Positions 20,190-32,333 of a stretch of DNA of 64,000 nucleotides are shown here, one piece after another. The position numbers and the translations under genes are program-made. The number at the start of each line of letters is the position of its first letter. Position 1 is the first letter of the stretch. Below the pieces are notes generated by a model. It saw nothing but the letters and a program-made list of their open reading frames with translations. It was not told the DNA's origin and made no database searches. Source of the stretch: Tritrichomonas musculus (taxonomy: Eukaryota; Parabasalia; Tritrichomonadida; Tritrichomonadidae); the NCBI GenBank assembly GCA_039105265.1, contig JAPFFF010000071.1, positions 1-64,000 on the forward strand, read 5' to 3'.

Positions 20190-21530
20190 AAAAAATAAAC
20201 GGAATAATATTTTAAATGCAAAATGTAACGTTCATTATCATTTAAAATTGTCTCACTCGTTAATTTGATAACTTTTTTCGGTTTATAGAAAAATTGAAAT
20301 GATGATTAAAAATTTTAATTCATTATTTTTTTCTGAAATCAATGGTTTATATTCCAAAAATGCCTTTTTAAACATAATCTTATTTGCTATAAATCATAAA
20401 ATTGTTTTTCATTATTATAATAATAAATAAAAAAAAAAAAATAAAAACTTTAAATTAGGCAAATGTTTTTAAAGAGAAATATAACGTGCTCAAGTCAAAT
20501 TAATCAAAATTTAAAAGCTTTTGCAAATGGTTTATTTGAAATTTAATTTTTTTTTTGACTAAAGACTACTCAAAAGGTTTTTCTTATAAAAATTATTAGT
20601 CAAAAATTTTAAGCATAAATCTAAATAAGTAATTGCTTTTAATTTATAAAAATAGTTTTTTAAATGATTTTGCCCATTCCATTCAAAAAATTGAATGTTT
20701 AACTTTTTCCAAAAAAACTTATCATTTTAAATTTTTTGAAAGGTTTTGTTATAATTTTTTTTTAAATTGAAGCAATTGAAAGGAAGTCAGGTCAACAAAT
20801 TGAATGAATTCCAACTTTTATGATATTTTGCATACATCTCAATAATCAATATGTAAATTTAAAATATTATTAGTTATTTGTATATTTCAATTAGTTATGA
20901 TTAAAAAATATTATAATATTTCAAATACTAAAAATCAGATATTATTGATATGTTTGAAATCGTATTTTCTTAAATATGGAGACATAAAATAATTATCTGT
21001 ATCATAATAAGTCATTTAAAGCTAATTAGATGCTGTGATTTTTGGTACTAGTTGAAAAAATTGAATTATGGAATTTATAAGAATATTATATAGATATTAC
21101 TATGTATCCTGATTTTTGAAGTTTAATTGAGTGATATTACTGTATTTTGAATTATAGATATTGATTTTTGGGAACTCTAGAGATAATAAATCTCAGATCT
21201 TAATTGAGTGATCTAGTCAATGTAAAAATTAGTATTATGCTTAAAACACCTTTTTATACATCCCTCCTTTATCTGGTGCTAGGTTATAGTTTCTTTCTAA
21301 AGATCATATGTGCATTTATCTAAATTTTTTCTTTTGTTTTTTGGTATTTAATTATTTTCTAACATATGTTATATTCTTTTCATGAAATTGCAATTTCATT
21401 TAATTTTAAATCATATATTTATATTTTGTGCTTTTTATACGTTATACATTATTTTTTCAATCAACTTTTTGAATGTCTGAAGTTATATACGTTAATTTTG
21501 ATCAATTTTTTGAAGGCTTCAAGTATTATA
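20190..21530. other. AT-rich spacer
   Basis: No gene is seen in about 1.3 kb. Near 21470-21540 a TTATACGTTAATTT segment occurs twice within 50 bp, just after the broken vWA gene's 3' end. Confidence 0.5.
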
Positions 21531-21532
21531 CG

Positions 21533-22108
21533 TTAATTTATTTCGTAAACTTTTTGAATGATTTTGAGAGAAATTTCAAAGATGTATTTGATTCTAATTG
21601 TATAAATGCCAATTCCTATTCCAATCACTTTTATTCCACATTTTGCAGCTAACATGACTTGATCTTTAATCATAACTTTGTTGTCATCCATATAAAGCCC
21701 ATCAGCGAAGACGAAGAGATAACTGGTTCTTTTGATTGACCTCATTCTTTAAAGGTCATAAGCAGCATGAATACCTGATTCCAAATCACAATTAAGTGAA
21801 AACTCTTTTGAAAAATAAGAAAAAAGCGCAGGACAAATAGCAGAGTTTTCACTTAATGCATTAACAGAAGGAACATCGCTGCAGAGAATAACTGGCTCTT
21901 TTTTTGTTGAAAAAATTATGTCAACGCTTGGTATTTCAGCAGATAATAATGCACAAAGAAGACAAATGACATTTTTCACTGAAGTCAAAAAATCGAAACA
22001 TGACCCAGAAGAATCAATGACAACTGTCACTCCATAATTACGAGTATGTTTTGGTAGGTTTGAAAATGGTATCCAATTGTGTTCTAAAAACGCTTTTAAG
22101 TCTATTAG
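21533..22108 (-). pseudogene. vWA-domain gene remnant
   Basis: The open frame starts mid-domain without an ATG and reads LKAFLEHNWIPFSNL, then VTVVIDSSGSCFDF, the Asp-x-Ser-x-Ser MIDAS motif of von Willebrand A domains. After a single in-frame TAA (21746-21748) the same frame goes on with YLFVFADGLYMDD (the second vWA metal-site region, Asp-Gly) and IKVIGIGIGIYTIRIKYIF. The 5' part of the gene is missing. Soluble vWA domains of this type occur in large cytosolic ATPase or ubiquitin-linked proteins of protists; which one cannot be told. It is a host pseudogene, recently decayed since the motifs are intact. Confidence 0.75.
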
Positions 22109-22550
22109 TTATTTGAACAATGAAGATTTGGAAATCATCTTTTTATTTTCAATATATATTACATGAAATAATTTTTCCTGTTTTCCCAGCAAAATGATCA
22201 ATATAAAATTTTTTTAGCTAATGTTTTTTATATAATATTATAATTAATTATATATAAGTAAAAAAACAAAATAATGTTTTGTAATAACCGACAACTCTGT
22301 CCTTCTTTATGTTTTAATATTTCATTCAATTCAAAAAGTAGTCATATTAAAAGCATATTTCAATAAAAATTCATCCTTTTTTTTAAACCAAATTTTCTGC
22401 TATTTTACACCACAAAAAAATTAACAAAAAAAAAGTTACCTTTTAATTATATCAACAAGAGTATATATAATGAAATAAACATAATTATTTCACAATATAA
22501 AATGCTTTTAGAGTATATTGAATAGATTTTTTTATTTATATCATTCTAAT
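22109..22550. other. AT-rich spacer
   Basis: About 440 bp with no gene. It is the downstream flank of the Pmp-like gene, with A- and T-runs only. Confidence 0.5.
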
Positions 22551-22555
22551 TTTTT

Positions 22556-25500
22556 TTATAGTTCTGAGTTGTATATTCCATTGTTCAATGTGTCATCATT
22601 AAAGTCATAAGAATTATCTTCATTGGCACTGGAAATGTGTTTCTTTAATCTTATGCAGACAAATGTGATTGTTAAAACAAAAATGCCAATACATATTACA
22701 TTCATCACATAATTATGATTTTCTATAGGTTTCTTTCTATCATTAATAATATGATTATCGTCTATATTGGAGTTGAATTTATCATTATTGTCTTCATATT
22801 CAAATGAGCAAAGTTTAATTTGAGGCATAGATGAACTTTTAGTAAGCATTTCACCTTTTATATAATGTGATTCAGTTTCCAATTTACCATTGAAGTTGCA
22901 TTCTTTGATTACTAGGCTGCTTTTATTATCAATAACATAATTTATTGGGCTTTTGGATTCTTCTTGATTATCAAAGCTGCAATCATCAAAGAAAATTTGA
23001 TTTTGGTTTTCATTCAAAATTTTAACATTTGATGCTTCTTCATCAAACTTGTTATAAATCTTGAATGTGCCACCACTTCCTTTTCCACCTTGGAAGCTTG
23101 ATTTGATTACATTTGCATTTTTGGAACTTAAGAAAACAGAACTTCCACCAAAGAAATGATCTTTTTTATCAGTAGGCCTTGTCTTTGTGGCGATGTTGCC
23201 AATGAATGTACAGGACAAAATGGAAACTTCATTTTCTTCGGCATTTTGATAGATGTAACAAGCACCTCCAAAAACAGCTCGGCATCGAATGAATGTGAGA
23301 TTTTCAAGAACGATATTTTTTTCCAAATAGCGACGATTTTTGATGTACATGGCGCCACCAGCACCATTAATGGAAGTGCATTCAATGAAAGAAGTTTGCC
23401 GAGAGTGTAAACCACAATTGTTCACATATATTGCGCCACCATTACTCTCGTTTATAAAACTAGTGAAATTGGAACGTAGAATAAAGACTAGAGAACTATT
23501 ATCACTTGAGGTAAAATCGCAACGGTTATTGATTGTTACATTTTTGTCTGTTTGTATAGCCAGGCATAAAGATCCTAATTGATCTGTTGGTTCATCTGTT
23601 GGAATCACTTCATTTGATGATTCAGGTGGAATTACTTCATTCGATGAATCAGGTGGAACAACTTCATTAGATGAATCAGGTTGAATCACTTCATTAGATG
23701 AATCAGGTGGAACAACTTCATTAGATGAATCAGGTTGAATCACTTCATTCGATGAATCAGGTGGAACAACTTCATTCGATGAATCAGGTGGAACAACTTC
23801 ATTAGATGAATCAGGTTGAATCACTTCATTAGATGAATCAGGTTGAATCACTTCATTAGATGAATCAGGTTGAATCACTTCATTAGATGAATCAGGTTGA
23901 ATCACTTCATTAGATGAATCAGGTTGAATCACTTCATTAGATGAATCAGGTTGTATAACTTCATTGGATGAATCAGGTTGTATAACTTCATTGGATGAAT
24001 CAGGTTGTATAACTTCATTGGATGAATCAGGTTGTATAACTTCATTGGATGAATCAGGTTGTATAACTTCATTGGATGAATCAGGTTGTATAACTTCATT
24101 GGATGAATCAGGTTGTATAACTTCATTGGATGAATCAGGTTGTATAACTTCATTGGATGAATCAGGTTGTATAACTTCATTGGATGAATCAGGTGGAATG
24201 ATATTGGAAGAGCTCTGTTCAACTTCATTCGAACTTGATTCAACAACTTCATTAGATGATTCGAATGATGATTCAGCAGGTGTGAATGTTGCTGAAGCTG
24301 TAAATACTGCAGAATGAGTGAAAGCCTTCGATTGCGTATAAGTGCCTGACATTGAAAAAGTTTGAGAATCCGTGAATGGATTTGACCTTGTAAATTCTTT
24401 AGAATAAGTAAATACATTTGAGCCTACGAAATCTCTTGAACTAGTAAATTCAAATGATTGTGAAAATTTTGGGGAAGACGAATGTCCATAATGATCAACG
24501 CATAAAATGCTATTAACCACCAACTCTTCTTTAGAATATTTGAATTTATTTTCTTCTTCGATTTTTTCTTTGGTTAACCTACAAATTTCGGTAGAAATTA
24601 CAGCACCGTATATCACGTTGCTATCAAGTTTATAATTAGACAGGTTGTAGTTATCTTCAAAAATATTATTTTTGATAATATAATTTGTTTCTGCATCATC
24701 GCCTTCTATATATAATGCATAGCCATCACGAGCAGTATTGGATGTAAAATTGGATTCATCAATTGTAATTGTTGATGAATGACCATTTACTGCAGGGCAT
24801 TCATCATTTGAATCATAAGAAAATGCAGGATTAATATATAAAGCACCACCACGACCTTCATCTTTCAAATCATAATAAGCATCATACAATAAATATAAGG
24901 ATAATGAAGAGAAGTCGAAATTAGCAATGTTGTTTTCAAATGTACATTGAAAAATCGCTAGATCATGGTAAGTTTGAGCAGCAATTGCACCACCATGTCT
25001 TTGAGCTCGATTATTCTTAAATAGGCAATCATAGAAGTCTACATTCATATCATACATTTTACAATGATAGCCAATTTGGATAGCTCCACCATCACCATTA
25101 TAGTATTGTTTTCCACCTAATGATGGACGTGACTGAGAAGTATCTTGGATAGCAGAATTGTTAATGAATTTGCATTCAGTAATGAACAAAGAACCAAATT
25201 CAATAAATCTAATTCCCGTACCTCCACCATATAAACTATTGCAAGTATTATTAATGAATGATACGTTCAAAAGTGTGTAGCCACGTCCATCTCTTACATC
25301 AAATGTTCCTGAATAACTATTTACTCCTGATGCCTCCAAATTTTGTATAATACAATTTTCAAAAGTGAAAGAACGGGTTTCAAACAATAAATAGAAGCAC
25401 TTGTTTTCATCTCCTTGGCAAGAATCAAAAACGCAATCATATATTGTTAATTGACTTTTTGTGGATGAACTTGTTAAATGTAATGAAGGACCTTTATGGC

Positions 25501-28500
25501 CATTAAGAAAAGTGTTTGATTCAATATTCATATTTTGATTAAAATCATTTATGTATAAGCCTCCATTTTCATCTTCAAATGTACAGTATTCAACTTGTAA
25601 TATCTTTTGTGAACTTGATGCAATGTAAACAGAAGAAATCCCATCATTAATAGGCGTATTCTGATTGAAATTGCAATTTGATATTGTTATCTTTGTGCCT
25701 CTAGGTTCGCCTTCAAAGTCAGGTTCAATGTAAATTGAAGAACCTTTTGTTGCTGAATTTGAAATAAACTCACATTTTTCAATAAGGATATCATTCTTTA
25801 CATTAATAAAAACAGCTCCGCCGTTGTTTGCATGTTTATTATCTTTGAAATAGCATTCTTTCATTGTTAAGTAAGTATTTCCTTTGTTTTGGTTGATACC
25901 ACAACTTATTGCCCCTTCATTTTTATTGGTAATGAAATAACAGTTTTCAAAAGTTAATTTGAGAGGATTGCTTGTATCTTCGTTTTCAATTTTGAATCCA
26001 ATTCCACGAGCTTCAGATTGTATATCAAAATTGGCAAAAGTATTGTTTTTGAAATCAATTGAATCAACTGCTTTTAACAGTTTAAACTCAAAAATGAGAT
26101 CTTTTACAACAATATTATCAAACGTATTACCTTCTATTACTGGTTTGCTTGTGATTGAATTCTGAAGCCAAATAATTGGAGCTTTGAAACAGTCAATGAA
26201 ACGATTTTCAATAATCTTAAAAGAGTTTGTTTCAAGGATTTGGCATTCAATATGAATGGTTTTGGATTTACATTTTTGAAAAGTATTCCCAAGAAATTCA
26301 ATTTTATCTCTTGATGAAAGAACAGCTGCTGCATTATTATTTTGATCAGTAAACAAGAATGAGCAATTATAGATTTTTACATCTTCAATGTTATCTTCAT
26401 CAATATAAACAATATAGTTTTTATTTATTGCATCTTGGAAAGTGCATTCATTTATTTTAACAATTGTGTTTTTGGAGGAATGAATAACAATCTCATTGTT
26501 GTTTGCAATTTCTTTTTCAAAATAACATCTAGTAAACAATATTTCTGGATTTGTCGTTATAGATGGAGGAGATATAGTTGTTTGGTCATCTTTTTGAGAA
26601 TCAAATTTTGTTTGAATTGAAATAATTCCATTTCCTCTTTCTGATTTATTTCTTGTGAAGTTGCATCCTTCGCATTCAAATCCTTGGTAGCAACTAATGC
26701 ATAATGCACCATCACCATTTATTGCACTGTTTCCAATGAATTGGCAGCCAGTTAAGTGAAGCTTTGTGTTTGATATTATGTTGCTAATGCCATAATATAA
26801 AGCTCCACCATTACTTGGGTTTTCATTATTATAAAAAAAACAATTTGTTAATTTCAGCTCGAGTGGATCTCCATAATCCTTTAAAAGTAAAGGGTTCTCT
26901 ACAAAGAAGTGAGGTATAGGTTTTGACATTCCAAGAATTTCACTTTTAACTGAATTTGTTATAAATCTCATCGAATCGATTTCGAAACTTGTTTGTGAAT
27001 CAATAAACGAAATTCTGAAAAATGGGCCTCCATCTTTGCAATTTTGAATTGTATTATTGAAAATCTTTATAACATCTGATTTTTGAACTGTGAAAGAGAA
27101 GCATCTTCCTTTATAATCACCATTTATGTTATCAAAAGTGTTATTCTGGAGAATGAGAGAAGTAATTGGAGTTATTTTTTCATAATTGATGCCAGAAGAT
27201 TTGCCCAAAAGGCTTTTATATTGAGCATTGGTGAATGTGTTTCCAATGAATTGGTGATCACCAATATTTTCTAAATGAACACAACCACATTTTTTATCTG
27301 AAAAACTGAACTCGTTGTTTTCAAATAGTAGAGTTGAAACATCTAAGTGTACTGTGTAAGAGGCCAAATTATCTCCACAATCATTAAATTTGCAGTTGGA
27401 AATTATAACTTGATCATCATTTGTTTTTGTTAGCACAATTGAATTGCCTTTACTTTGTGCAATTGTATTCAAAAATATACATCCGTCAATCTTGATTTTT
27501 GAATTAGTTTTTTCAATGTAAATGGCCCCTCCTTCAGCTGAATTTGTATTTTTAAAAGTGGAATCAGTAATGACAATTTGTATGTCACTTGTTTTTTCTG
27601 TGGTGTAAATAACACCACCATTCTTTTTATCTGAAGTTGTTCCAACTTGATCAAAAATGCAATTTTCTATTATTAGTTCCCTAGAAGCAGAATCGAATCC
27701 AATTGCTCCTCCATTTCCAGCTGATTTAACATCAGTAAAGTTGCATCCTTTGACATTCAAGTTCACATTTCTAGCTTTATCATCTGGAGCAATGAATATA
27801 GCACCGCCAATGTCTTGATTTTTGTTTTGGATTTGTTGGAAAATTGTGTTTTCAAAAATAACTGTTTTTACTTTGCCATTTTGACTTTTGTAAATGAAGC
27901 CAATGCCTCCTGCTGTGGATTCTTCACAATTTACTAGATTTATAAAGGAGCAACCTGTAAATTTGACTGAAGGAGGGTTATCTAAGGTTGTTTCAACTCT
28001 GATCAGAAATGAATTCTGTCTCTTCATGAGATTTGGAGCAATATCTGTATCTCTAAAGGTAACATTAATAAATTCTAGATCATAATCAAGATTCTCAATG
28101 ATCACCATGAGTCCTCCATTGCCAGGATCATTATTTCCTTTGCAATTGATGAATATACAATCTTTTATCACTGCAGGTTGATTATTATTATTATTTGAAT
28201 AGGAAAGCTTGAATGCACTAGAATCAACATGGTATGCATTTTTCACAGTATTATTGATCAGTTGGCAGCCTGAATTATATTCTATATTGAAGGCTCTTTC
28301 TGATTTAGAACTATCTTCATTATATGTAATGATGTTGTCCCGGAAATCATTGGTGCGATAGTTTGTGGTGATTGTATTTGATAAACCTTCATTACAATAG
28401 CAGTTAGTAATTATGTTCGAATAAAACTTAAAATAATAGTTATCGGTGTCACAGTAACCTTGTATCAAAGAGAATCCTTTTTTATAATGGGTGCAATCTG

Positions 28501-29341
28501 TAATATTATTATTAAAAAGGTAAGCGTTGGCTTTTTGAATGTAAATTATTAATCTGTTTTCATTGATATCCTTATGATTGCAATTTTTAATGGTATTTGA
28601 AAACATTTCTAAATTTAAAGAGTTTTCAACAGCAATTATTGAATCATAAACATAACAATCAGAGATTGTATTATCATGAAAATAAGTTTCTGCATCTTTA
28701 ACATTAATTAAATATTTAGCTTTTTGATTTCCATTATGGTCGCATTTTTCTATTGTATTTGAAAACATTTTAAAAGAAATACCACTTTTGCATTCTTGTA
28801 AGATGATTAATGACCCTTCATTACGAATTCTAGAATATGAGATGGAATTATTAAAAAGTTCTACATTGACATTATTTAGTTCCAATAAGTATTTTGTCTC
28901 TAACTTGGTACCATGATCGCATTGGGTTATTTTATTTGACGACATATTAAAATTATGAATGATATTGTTATTAGTATTATCAATTTGAATTAACGATTTT
29001 TTGGAATTGCAATATGATATAGTATTCATGTATAAAATACAGCTTATGTGGTAGATACGAATTAAATATTCTGGTTTAAAATTAGTTATAATACTAGTTC
29101 CAAAATTATTTGCAACAACATTATTGAAAATGCAATTTGACAAAATGAATGGAGACGGATCTTCATTGGCACAATAAAAAAATGCTTGTATATTTTTGCT
29201 TTCTATATTTGTATGATCAAAAATTTGATTCTGACCTTGTTCACAATCTATCTGGTGGGATCTAGCTTTAATAATCATCTTACTGTCTACTAGTTTTTGT
29301 GGGGGAATTACTTTAAAGGAAACCAAGAAAAGCAAAAACAT
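22556..29341 (-). CDS. Giant Pmp-like beta-helix surface protein
   Basis: 2261 residues from the ATG at 29341, which is preceded directly by TTCA; the longer frame needs a TTG start and is rejected. The short hydrophobic start (MFLLFLVSFKV) is a signal peptide. Residues about 20-1630 are right-handed beta-helix coils with the polymorphic-membrane-protein words NGGA and FxxN repeated (GGAIYI, GGALYI, GGAVFI). A spacer of FTxS words (about 1630-1690) and a stalk of about 21 nonapeptides, consensus SSNEVIQPD (about 1697-1913), follow. A second beta-helix block comes next, then one membrane helix (VICIGIFVLTITFVCI) and a 29-residue tail. Such proteins are type I surface proteins thought to take part in adhesion. 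Confidence in the family is high; the ligand is unknown. Confidence 0.9.
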   Translation of the reverse strand: MFLLFLVSFKVIPPQKLVDSKMIIKARSHQIDCEQGQNQIFDHTNIESKNIQAFFYCANEDPSPFILSNCIFNNVVANNFGTSIITNFKPEYLIRIYHISCILYMNTISYCNSKKSLIQIDNTNNNIIHNFNMSSNKITQCDHGTKLETKYLLELNNVNVELFNNSISYSRIRNEGSLIILQECKSGISFKMFSNTIEKCDHNGNQKAKYLINVKDAETYFHDNTISDCYVYDSIIAVENSLNLEMFSNTIKNCNHKDINENRLIIYIQKANAYLFNNNITDCTHYKKGFSLIQGYCDTDNYYFKFYSNIITNCYCNEGLSNTITTNYRTNDFRDNIITYNEDSSKSERAFNIEYNSGCQLINNTVKNAYHVDSSAFKLSYSNNNNNQPAVIKDCIFINCKGNNDPGNGGLMVIIENLDYDLEFINVTFRDTDIAPNLMKRQNSFLIRVETTLDNPPSVKFTGCSFINLVNCEESTAGGIGFIYKSQNGKVKTVIFENTIFQQIQNKNQDIGGAIFIAPDDKARNVNLNVKGCNFTDVKSAGNGGAIGFDSASRELIIENCIFDQVGTTSDKKNGGVIYTTEKTSDIQIVITDSTFKNTNSAEGGAIYIEKTNSKIKIDGCIFLNTIAQSKGNSIVLTKTNDDQVIISNCKFNDCGDNLASYTVHLDVSTLLFENNEFSFSDKKCGCVHLENIGDHQFIGNTFTNAQYKSLLGKSSGINYEKITPITSLILQNNTFDNINGDYKGRCFSFTVQKSDVIKIFNNTIQNCKDGGPFFRISFIDSQTSFEIDSMRFITNSVKSEILGMSKPIPHFFVENPLLLKDYGDPLELKLTNCFFYNNENPSNGGALYYGISNIISNTKLHLTGCQFIGNSAINGDGALCISCYQGFECEGCNFTRNKSERGNGIISIQTKFDSQKDDQTTISPPSITTNPEILFTRCYFEKEIANNNEIVIHSSKNTIVKINECTFQDAINKNYIVYIDEDNIEDVKIYNCSFLFTDQNNNAAAVLSSRDKIEFLGNTFQKCKSKTIHIECQILETNSFKIIENRFIDCFKAPIIWLQNSITSKPVIEGNTFDNIVVKDLIFEFKLLKAVDSIDFKNNTFANFDIQSEARGIGFKIENEDTSNPLKLTFENCYFITNKNEGAISCGINQNKGNTYLTMKECYFKDNKHANNGGAVFINVKNDILIEKCEFISNSATKGSSIYIEPDFEGEPRGTKITISNCNFNQNTPINDGISSVYIASSSQKILQVEYCTFEDENGGLYINDFNQNMNIESNTFLNGHKGPSLHLTSSSTKSQLTIYDCVFDSCQGDENKCFYLLFETRSFTFENCIIQNLEASGVNSYSGTFDVRDGRGYTLLNVSFINNTCNSLYGGGTGIRFIEFGSLFITECKFINNSAIQDTSQSRPSLGGKQYYNGDGGAIQIGYHCKMYDMNVDFYDCLFKNNRAQRHGGAIAAQTYHDLAIFQCTFENNIANFDFSSLSLYLLYDAYYDLKDEGRGGALYINPAFSYDSNDECPAVNGHSSTITIDESNFTSNTARDGYALYIEGDDAETNYIIKNNIFEDNYNLSNYKLDSNVIYGAVISTEICRLTKEKIEEENKFKYSKEELVVNSILCVDHYGHSSSPKFSQSFEFTSSRDFVGSNVFTYSKEFTRSNPFTDSQTFSMSGTYTQSKAFTHSAVFTASATFTPAESSFESSNEVVESSSNEVEQSSSNIIPPDSSNEVIQPDSSNEVIQPDSSNEVIQPDSSNEVIQPDSSNEVIQPDSSNEVIQPDSSNEVIQPDSSNEVIQPDSSNEVIQPDSSNEVIQPDSSNEVIQPDSSNEVIQPDSSNEVIQPDSSNEVIQPDSSNEVVPPDSSNEVVPPDSSNEVIQPDSSNEVVPPDSSNEVIQPDSSNEVVPPDSSNEVIPPESSNEVIPTDEPTDQLGSLCLAIQTDKNVTINNRCDFTSSDNSSLVFILRSNFTSFINESNGGAIYVNNCGLHSRQTSFIECTSINGAGGAMYIKNRRYLEKNIVLENLTFIRCRAVFGGACYIYQNAEENEVSILSCTFIGNIATKTRPTDKKDHFFGGSSVFLSSKNANVIKSSFQGGKGSGGTFKIYNKFDEEASNVKILNENQNQIFFDDCSFDNQEESKSPINYVIDNKSSLVIKECNFNGKLETESHYIKGEMLTKSSSMPQIKLCSFEYEDNNDKFNSNIDDNHIINDRKKPIENHNYVMNVICIGIFVLTITFVCIRLKKHISSANEDNSYDFNDDTLNNGIYNSEL
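23605..24205. repeat. 27-bp coding repeat (SSNEVIQPD stalk)
   Basis: About 21 in-frame 27-bp units. One block of nine (about 23950-24200) uses one set of codons (GTATAAC, TTGGATG on the plus strand). The next block uses another (GAATCAC, TTAGATG), followed by a mixed group with VVPPD. The block structure indicates stepwise local expansion by slippage or unequal exchange, so length should vary between strains. Confidence 0.92.
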
Positions 29342-29399
29342 TGAACTTAAAAAAAAATGGAAATAAAATAAAAATGATATAAAAGTTGATAATTGCAAT

Positions 29400-31342
29400 T
29401 ATGATGTAAGATCAAGTCATAGTTGAACTTCTATCAAATTTTCAATCGGTCTTTGAATTTTTTTCAATTGTAGTCTAGAAAAAAAAATGATAGTAGATTA
29501 TTTGATTTTAATAACTCATAAAAAAAACTTTTATATTTTAAAATGATAAAAATGCTAAAAAAATTTTTTTTACATTTAGAGTATATGGGAAAAAAAAAAT
29601 TAATGGACAAAAAAAAATTAATGGTCAATTTATATTTGGTCGGATAAAAAAATAAATAAATTTTCTCAAAATATTAGAGCTTTTCTAATAATAATTAGTA
29701 ATAAATGTTTTTCATATAATTTCTAATTTTATATCCGAATGAAAATGCATTTTCTCAGTTAGATGTGAAACAAATAATAAACTAAAAAAATATTGTAAAA
29801 AAAAATAATTTAAGCATATTCTCTGAAATAATAATTATCTTTTGTATTATAAGTAATAATTATTAATGTAATATGATTTTAATTGTTTCTAATTATTATC
29901 AATTCCTAAAGCCTACTACAAACAGAAAAAAAATTTCAAATAATTTGTACATAATTTTCACTTCACTTTTGGGGTCATCCTAACATATCCTTAATAGATT
30001 CTTACCAATTTTGGGGAAAATAATATATATCATATATGCGTTGTAAATATCTAAGATAATGTTTTGAATCAAATATATTTGTTGAATTATGAATATCACA
30101 TTCTTCTTAAATAAAATGCAAAAAACTCTATTAGACAAACAATTTCAAATGAACGTCATTTCTCATTAAAATATATATTATGGGTTTATTGATTTCTAAT
30201 TGGTTTTGTCAATTTATTATGTTTGATGAATTGAAAAAATTAAAAATTAAAAATATTTTATATCTAGGTTTTCACAAGAAAAAAATGATTACAAAAGAAT
30301 ATGATATGGAAAACGAATTTATATACAATCATATATTATGAATATATTGATAAATTGAAATAAGTTCATTGCATTCTGAAAATAATTGGTATTTTTTGAA
30401 AAAAAATTGAATCATTTTCAATTCATTATATATGAAATATTTCAATTCATCAATTATAAATAATAAATGTATAAGATGCACTTAATTAATTTGCGGAAGT
30501 AATTTTTTTTAGCTTGAGGTTTAATGTGCATTATTATATTTTTTTACCAAAAAAAATTTTTTTCTCTTTTCTGTAAGAAAAAAATCATGTACCATAAAGT
30601 TACAAAACTGAAACTCTGGAATTCCATTGTGGACATCTTTAACATTATAATAACAGGGTAAAAACCGAAAAATGAAAATCAAATAATCATATTGATATTT
30701 TGTGAAAAATTAATATTTTTATTAATTTTTGATATATATGAAATAAAATATCTATTTAATATCAAATACCCAAATAATTTCAAATATTATTAAGAAATGA
30801 TAGTTTTTTGTTAATTCTTTTTTTTATCAACTTTTTGATAAGTTCGATATGATATCATATATTAAAATATATCATGTAATACTCCTTATATATTAAATTT
30901 TTCTATAAGGAAATAATATATTATGTGTTTGAAAATAAAATACCATTAAAAAATTCAAAATTAATCATTATTTAAAAAAATGTAGATTAATTATATTGAG
31001 AATTTACCTTTATAAAAATAAGCAAAAATACGATGATACTACATCAATTATAATGATAAATAAAACTGCAAAATCTCAGATTTCTAAATCTTTTCTATTT
31101 ATGTGAAATGGTGATTAATATTATTTTGTCTCATAATTTTTGTAGCCATTTTGTTAACTTTTTCTGAAAAGGTGCAAAGACTTTTTGCGTTTTTTTGTAG
31201 TTAACATTTTTTGTATATATCTTAGTATATATTTATTATTTTGTATTTATTTTTTATTTTATTTATATTATACAGTTTATTTATTGTTATATTAAATATT
31301 TTCAATAAAAAATGCTATTCAATGAATTAATTTTTCATAAGA
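29400..31342. other. Long AT-rich spacer
   Basis: About 1.9 kb without a credible gene on either strand. Homopolymer A and T runs are frequent. ATTAATGGACAAAAA and ATTAATGGTCAATTT lie in tandem near 29600. This is the 5' flank of the Pmp-like gene and the left flank of the hAT element. Confidence 0.5.
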
Positions 31343-31350
31343 GTGTTTTT

Positions 31351-32325
31351 TAGGGATGGGAAACGGGCGCCCGAAACGTGCCCGGGCAATGTCAGATTGG
31401 TCATATCACCGGGCAAGAATGGGCACAAACGTCTTTTTTACATTGCCCGTTTTGGCTCGTTCTTGCCCATTTGATCGTTAAATTGATTGCCCGTTCATCA
31501 TTTTCTTTCCTGCCCGTAAATTTTATGAAATAGTAAAAGCTGCTTGTTCGATATTCGTCGAATCTTTTTTTTTTTTTTTTTTTTTTAGTTTCTTTCATTC
31601 CCAATTTCTCAACCTATACTCCATGTTGAAAAGATTTATTCATATCATCATGATTGCAATTTATTTTTCATTTTTTATAAACAATAAGAAAATGATTTTT
31701 TTAAAAAACTTGTTTAAATGAAAATATTATCACTTTTTTTTACTCTTTTTTTGGCATATATAAAAAATTTTGATTTTTTGTTATTCTTAAAATGCATAAT
31801 TTTTTATTCCCATAACTATTTCATTAACTGTATAGTTTATTTTCAATATCTCAAAATTTAATTTGTTCCAAAAGGTTTTATATATAAACTTATAGTTAGA
31901 ATAGCATATATATTATTATACTGTTGTGTCAAAATTACTTTTTTATGTTAATGACATGATATCTAATGAAATTTTTGTGTGATCAGAAAAGTAAATGTGA
32001 TTTTTTTAATTTAATTATATTTAAAATATAAAAATCAATATATTCATGCATTTTTTTAAACAAAAATCATTCATAAACTTTATTTTGTCAATGCTTTTTT
32101 CTAAAAAAAAAAAAAAAAAAAAAAAAAGTTCGGAAAATATTCGAACCAAATTCTTTTTTAATGAAAATGGGCAGCTCCGGGCAATTGCCCAAAAAAGTGG
32201 AAACGGGCACTGCTTCGCCCGAAAAAACGTAAATAACCGTTTTGCCCGTAAATTTGCCCGGGCATGCCCGGGCAGTACGTTTATTTCTGGCCCATTGCCC
32301 GCCCGGTGCCCGTTTCCCATCCCTA
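31351..32325. mobile_element. Non-autonomous hAT element with 8-bp target duplication
   Basis: The terminal inverted repeats read TAGGGATGGGAAACGGGC from 31351 and mirror this at 32325. The 8 bp GTGTTTTT flank both ends (31343-31350 and 32326-32333), a perfect duplication of hAT size. GCCCG/CGGGC words recur about twenty times in both arms, like the subterminal binding sites of hAT transposases, and stand out in an AT-rich region. There is no transposase; the centre is AT-rich filler with long T and A runs. Frames across the arms are artefacts of the repeats. Confidence 0.9.
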
Positions 32326-32333
32326 GTGTTTTT

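Noticed and set aside
23929-24417. Repeat frames on both strands in the Pmp stalk
   Set aside because: The 27-bp repeat keeps other frames open; only the SSNEVIQPD frame joins the beta-helix domains and membrane helix.
22556-29398. Longer start of the Pmp-like protein at 29398
   Set aside because: It would start with TTG; the ATG at 29341 has TTCA directly before it and begins a better signal peptide.
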